Source of the DNA: Enterocloster aldenensis
GTDB taxonomy: Bacteria; Bacillota; Clostridia; Lachnospirales; Lachnospiraceae
Direction: 5' to 3'
DNA: 64,000 nt
NCBI RefSeq assembly: GCF_003434055.1
Contig: NZ_QVEX01000001.1
Span: 993,824 to 1,057,823 of the forward strand
Under the pieces are notes generated by a model, which saw nothing but the letters and a program-made list of their open reading frames with translations, did not search any database and was not told the origin of the DNA. Positions 63,323-64,000 of this stretch are shown here, in pieces. The translations under genes were made by a program, and so were the position numbers. How positions within the stretch are numbered: position 1 is the first letter of the stretch; each line of letters starts with the position of its first letter.

Positions 63323-64000
63323 GGAAAACCTCCTGATTGGTTTTGATTTGATCATAACTGTCTATCAGCTGTCCAAGATGGACGGCCAGGTTCTCCCCAT
63401 GCCATTGGTGGGGACCTTGGCATATTTCATGAATCATGAGGCCGGGCGCATCCAGCAGCCTGTATGCGTTCCGGATAATGTCCACCTGTTCCGTGACATT
63501 GGCAATCCCGCGTGGACCGTTGAGCCGGTCGCCGGAACAGGACTGGATAAGAAGGGGCCTGGGGGCAATCAGGCTGGCAATATCCCCCATATCCAGATGT
63601 TCCCAAAGATGAGGCACATAGTTGCAGGAACAGTTCCGGTTCAGGGCCAGCAGCGCATCCCGGTATCCGTACATGTAGCCGCTGATCACAGCCAGCCTGA
63701 CCCGTTCATCCATGGCCGACAGCCAAAGGGTCTGCATGCCGCCGCCTGAAAATCCCAGGCAGCTGATGGCGTCCAGGTCCCATTCCCCGCGTTCCATAAG
63801 ATAATCCACAGCCCGCATCAGATCCCAGGCCAGCATTCCTGCCACAGGGATGCCCAGGGGTTCCCCCATATGGGCCAGGCGGCGGCAGTCACCCTTCATG
63901 GCGGTTTCCAGGTCCTTTGTATCCTCCAGGTCCTCGCGCCGCTCCCCAAAGCCCCGGCAGTCCGGGCAGATGGCCACATATCCAAGCATGGCAAGCTGAT
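63315..64000 (-). CDS. Alpha/beta hydrolase (acetyl esterase type), partial
   Basis: The gene runs off the right edge; the frame stays open to 64000. The visible ~228 residues include GYVAICPDCRGFGERRED, nucleophile elbow SCLGFSGGGMQ, acid CSGDRLNG and His in ICQGPHQWHG: a complete Ser/Asp/His triad as in acetyl-xylan/pectin esterase-like hydrolases. First visible gene of the pectin operon; probably deacetylates pectin fragments. Confidence 0.8.
   Translation of the reverse strand, partial: QLAMLGYVAICPDCRGFGERREDLEDTKDLETAMKGDCRRLAHMGEPLGIPVAGMLAWDLMRAVDYLMERGEWDLDAISCLGFSGGGMQTLWLSAMDERVRLAVISGYMYGYRDALLALNRNCSCNYVPHLWEHLDMGDIASLIAPRPLLIQSCSGDRLNGPRGIANVTEQVDIIRNAYRLLDAPGLMIHEICQGPHQWHGENLAVHLGQLIDSYDQIKTNQEVFHG

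Noticed and set aside
1..64000. CRISPR array, tRNA or rRNA genes
   Set aside because: No spacer-repeat periodicity, CCA-ended cloverleaf or conserved rRNA core was seen on reading; a tRNAscan/Rfam run would be decisive.

Overview
The window looks like chromosomal DNA of a spore-forming Lachnospiraceae bacterium. My best guess is the Enterocloster/Clostridium clostridioforme group. The reasons are a Bacillota-type str operon and rpoBC, strong GGAGG ribosome sites, TTGACA-17-TATAAT promoters, spoIIR, the MEP-pathway kinase ispE, and many carbohydrate ABC, TIM-barrel and GH28/GH105 genes. I see no rRNA, tRNA, CRISPR array, prophage or complete insertion sequence. The genus assignment is inference.

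Layout. 0.2-10 kb: aspartate kinase behind a promoter and an attenuator-like leader, a secreted glycosidase-like protein, a His-rich repeat membrane protein, a dihydroxy-acid dehydratase divergent from a LysR regulator, an RpiR regulator, a CDP-alcohol phosphatidyltransferase and a YitT protein. Copies of a palindromic intergenic repeat are scattered here. 10-17 kb: a possible small RNA or leader, a MATE transporter, and the str operon rpsL-rpsG-fusA-tuf with an extra internal promoter. 17-25.5 kb: a carbohydrate operon (transaldolase, split transketolase, two permeases, binding lipoprotein, cupin, TIM-barrel isomerase), followed by a DUF401-type membrane protein. 26-27.6 kb: three small HTH regulators, two of them tandem duplicates, with a shared palindromic operator. 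27.6-30.7 kb: URO-D-like protein, Gfo/Idh/MocA oxidoreductase and aldo/keto reductase. 30.7-40 kb: a nine-gene operon (dhaK, dhaL, rpiB-like, tpi-like, then a full Liv-type ABC transporter) under a divergent DeoR regulator. 40-48 kb: rpoBC. 48-57.6 kb: housekeeping and small membrane genes, ddl, spoIIR, GntR, ispE, yesL, GNAT, cyclophilin, MATE. 57.7-64 kb: a pectin/rhamnogalacturonan locus (esterase, GH28 with SLH-like tail, GH105, TIM-barrel isomerase) next to a decayed GH28/TRAP-transporter junction.

How the parts fit. The most interesting system is the dhaKL/rpiB-like/tpi-like/Liv operon. Its enzyme set matches the known route from erythrulose through erythrulose phosphates to erythrose 4-phosphate. 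Here it is joined to a transporter family normally associated with amino acids and amides, and controlled by a DeoR protein with repeated TTGTTCGTTT sites. Erythrose 4-phosphate is a substrate of transketolase and transaldolase, and both are encoded in the 18-25 kb operon. Other points worth following are the palindromic repeat family, the lambda-like back-to-back HTH promoters, the stand-alone transcript upstream of yitT, and short in-frame minisatellites that have expanded linkers in several proteins.
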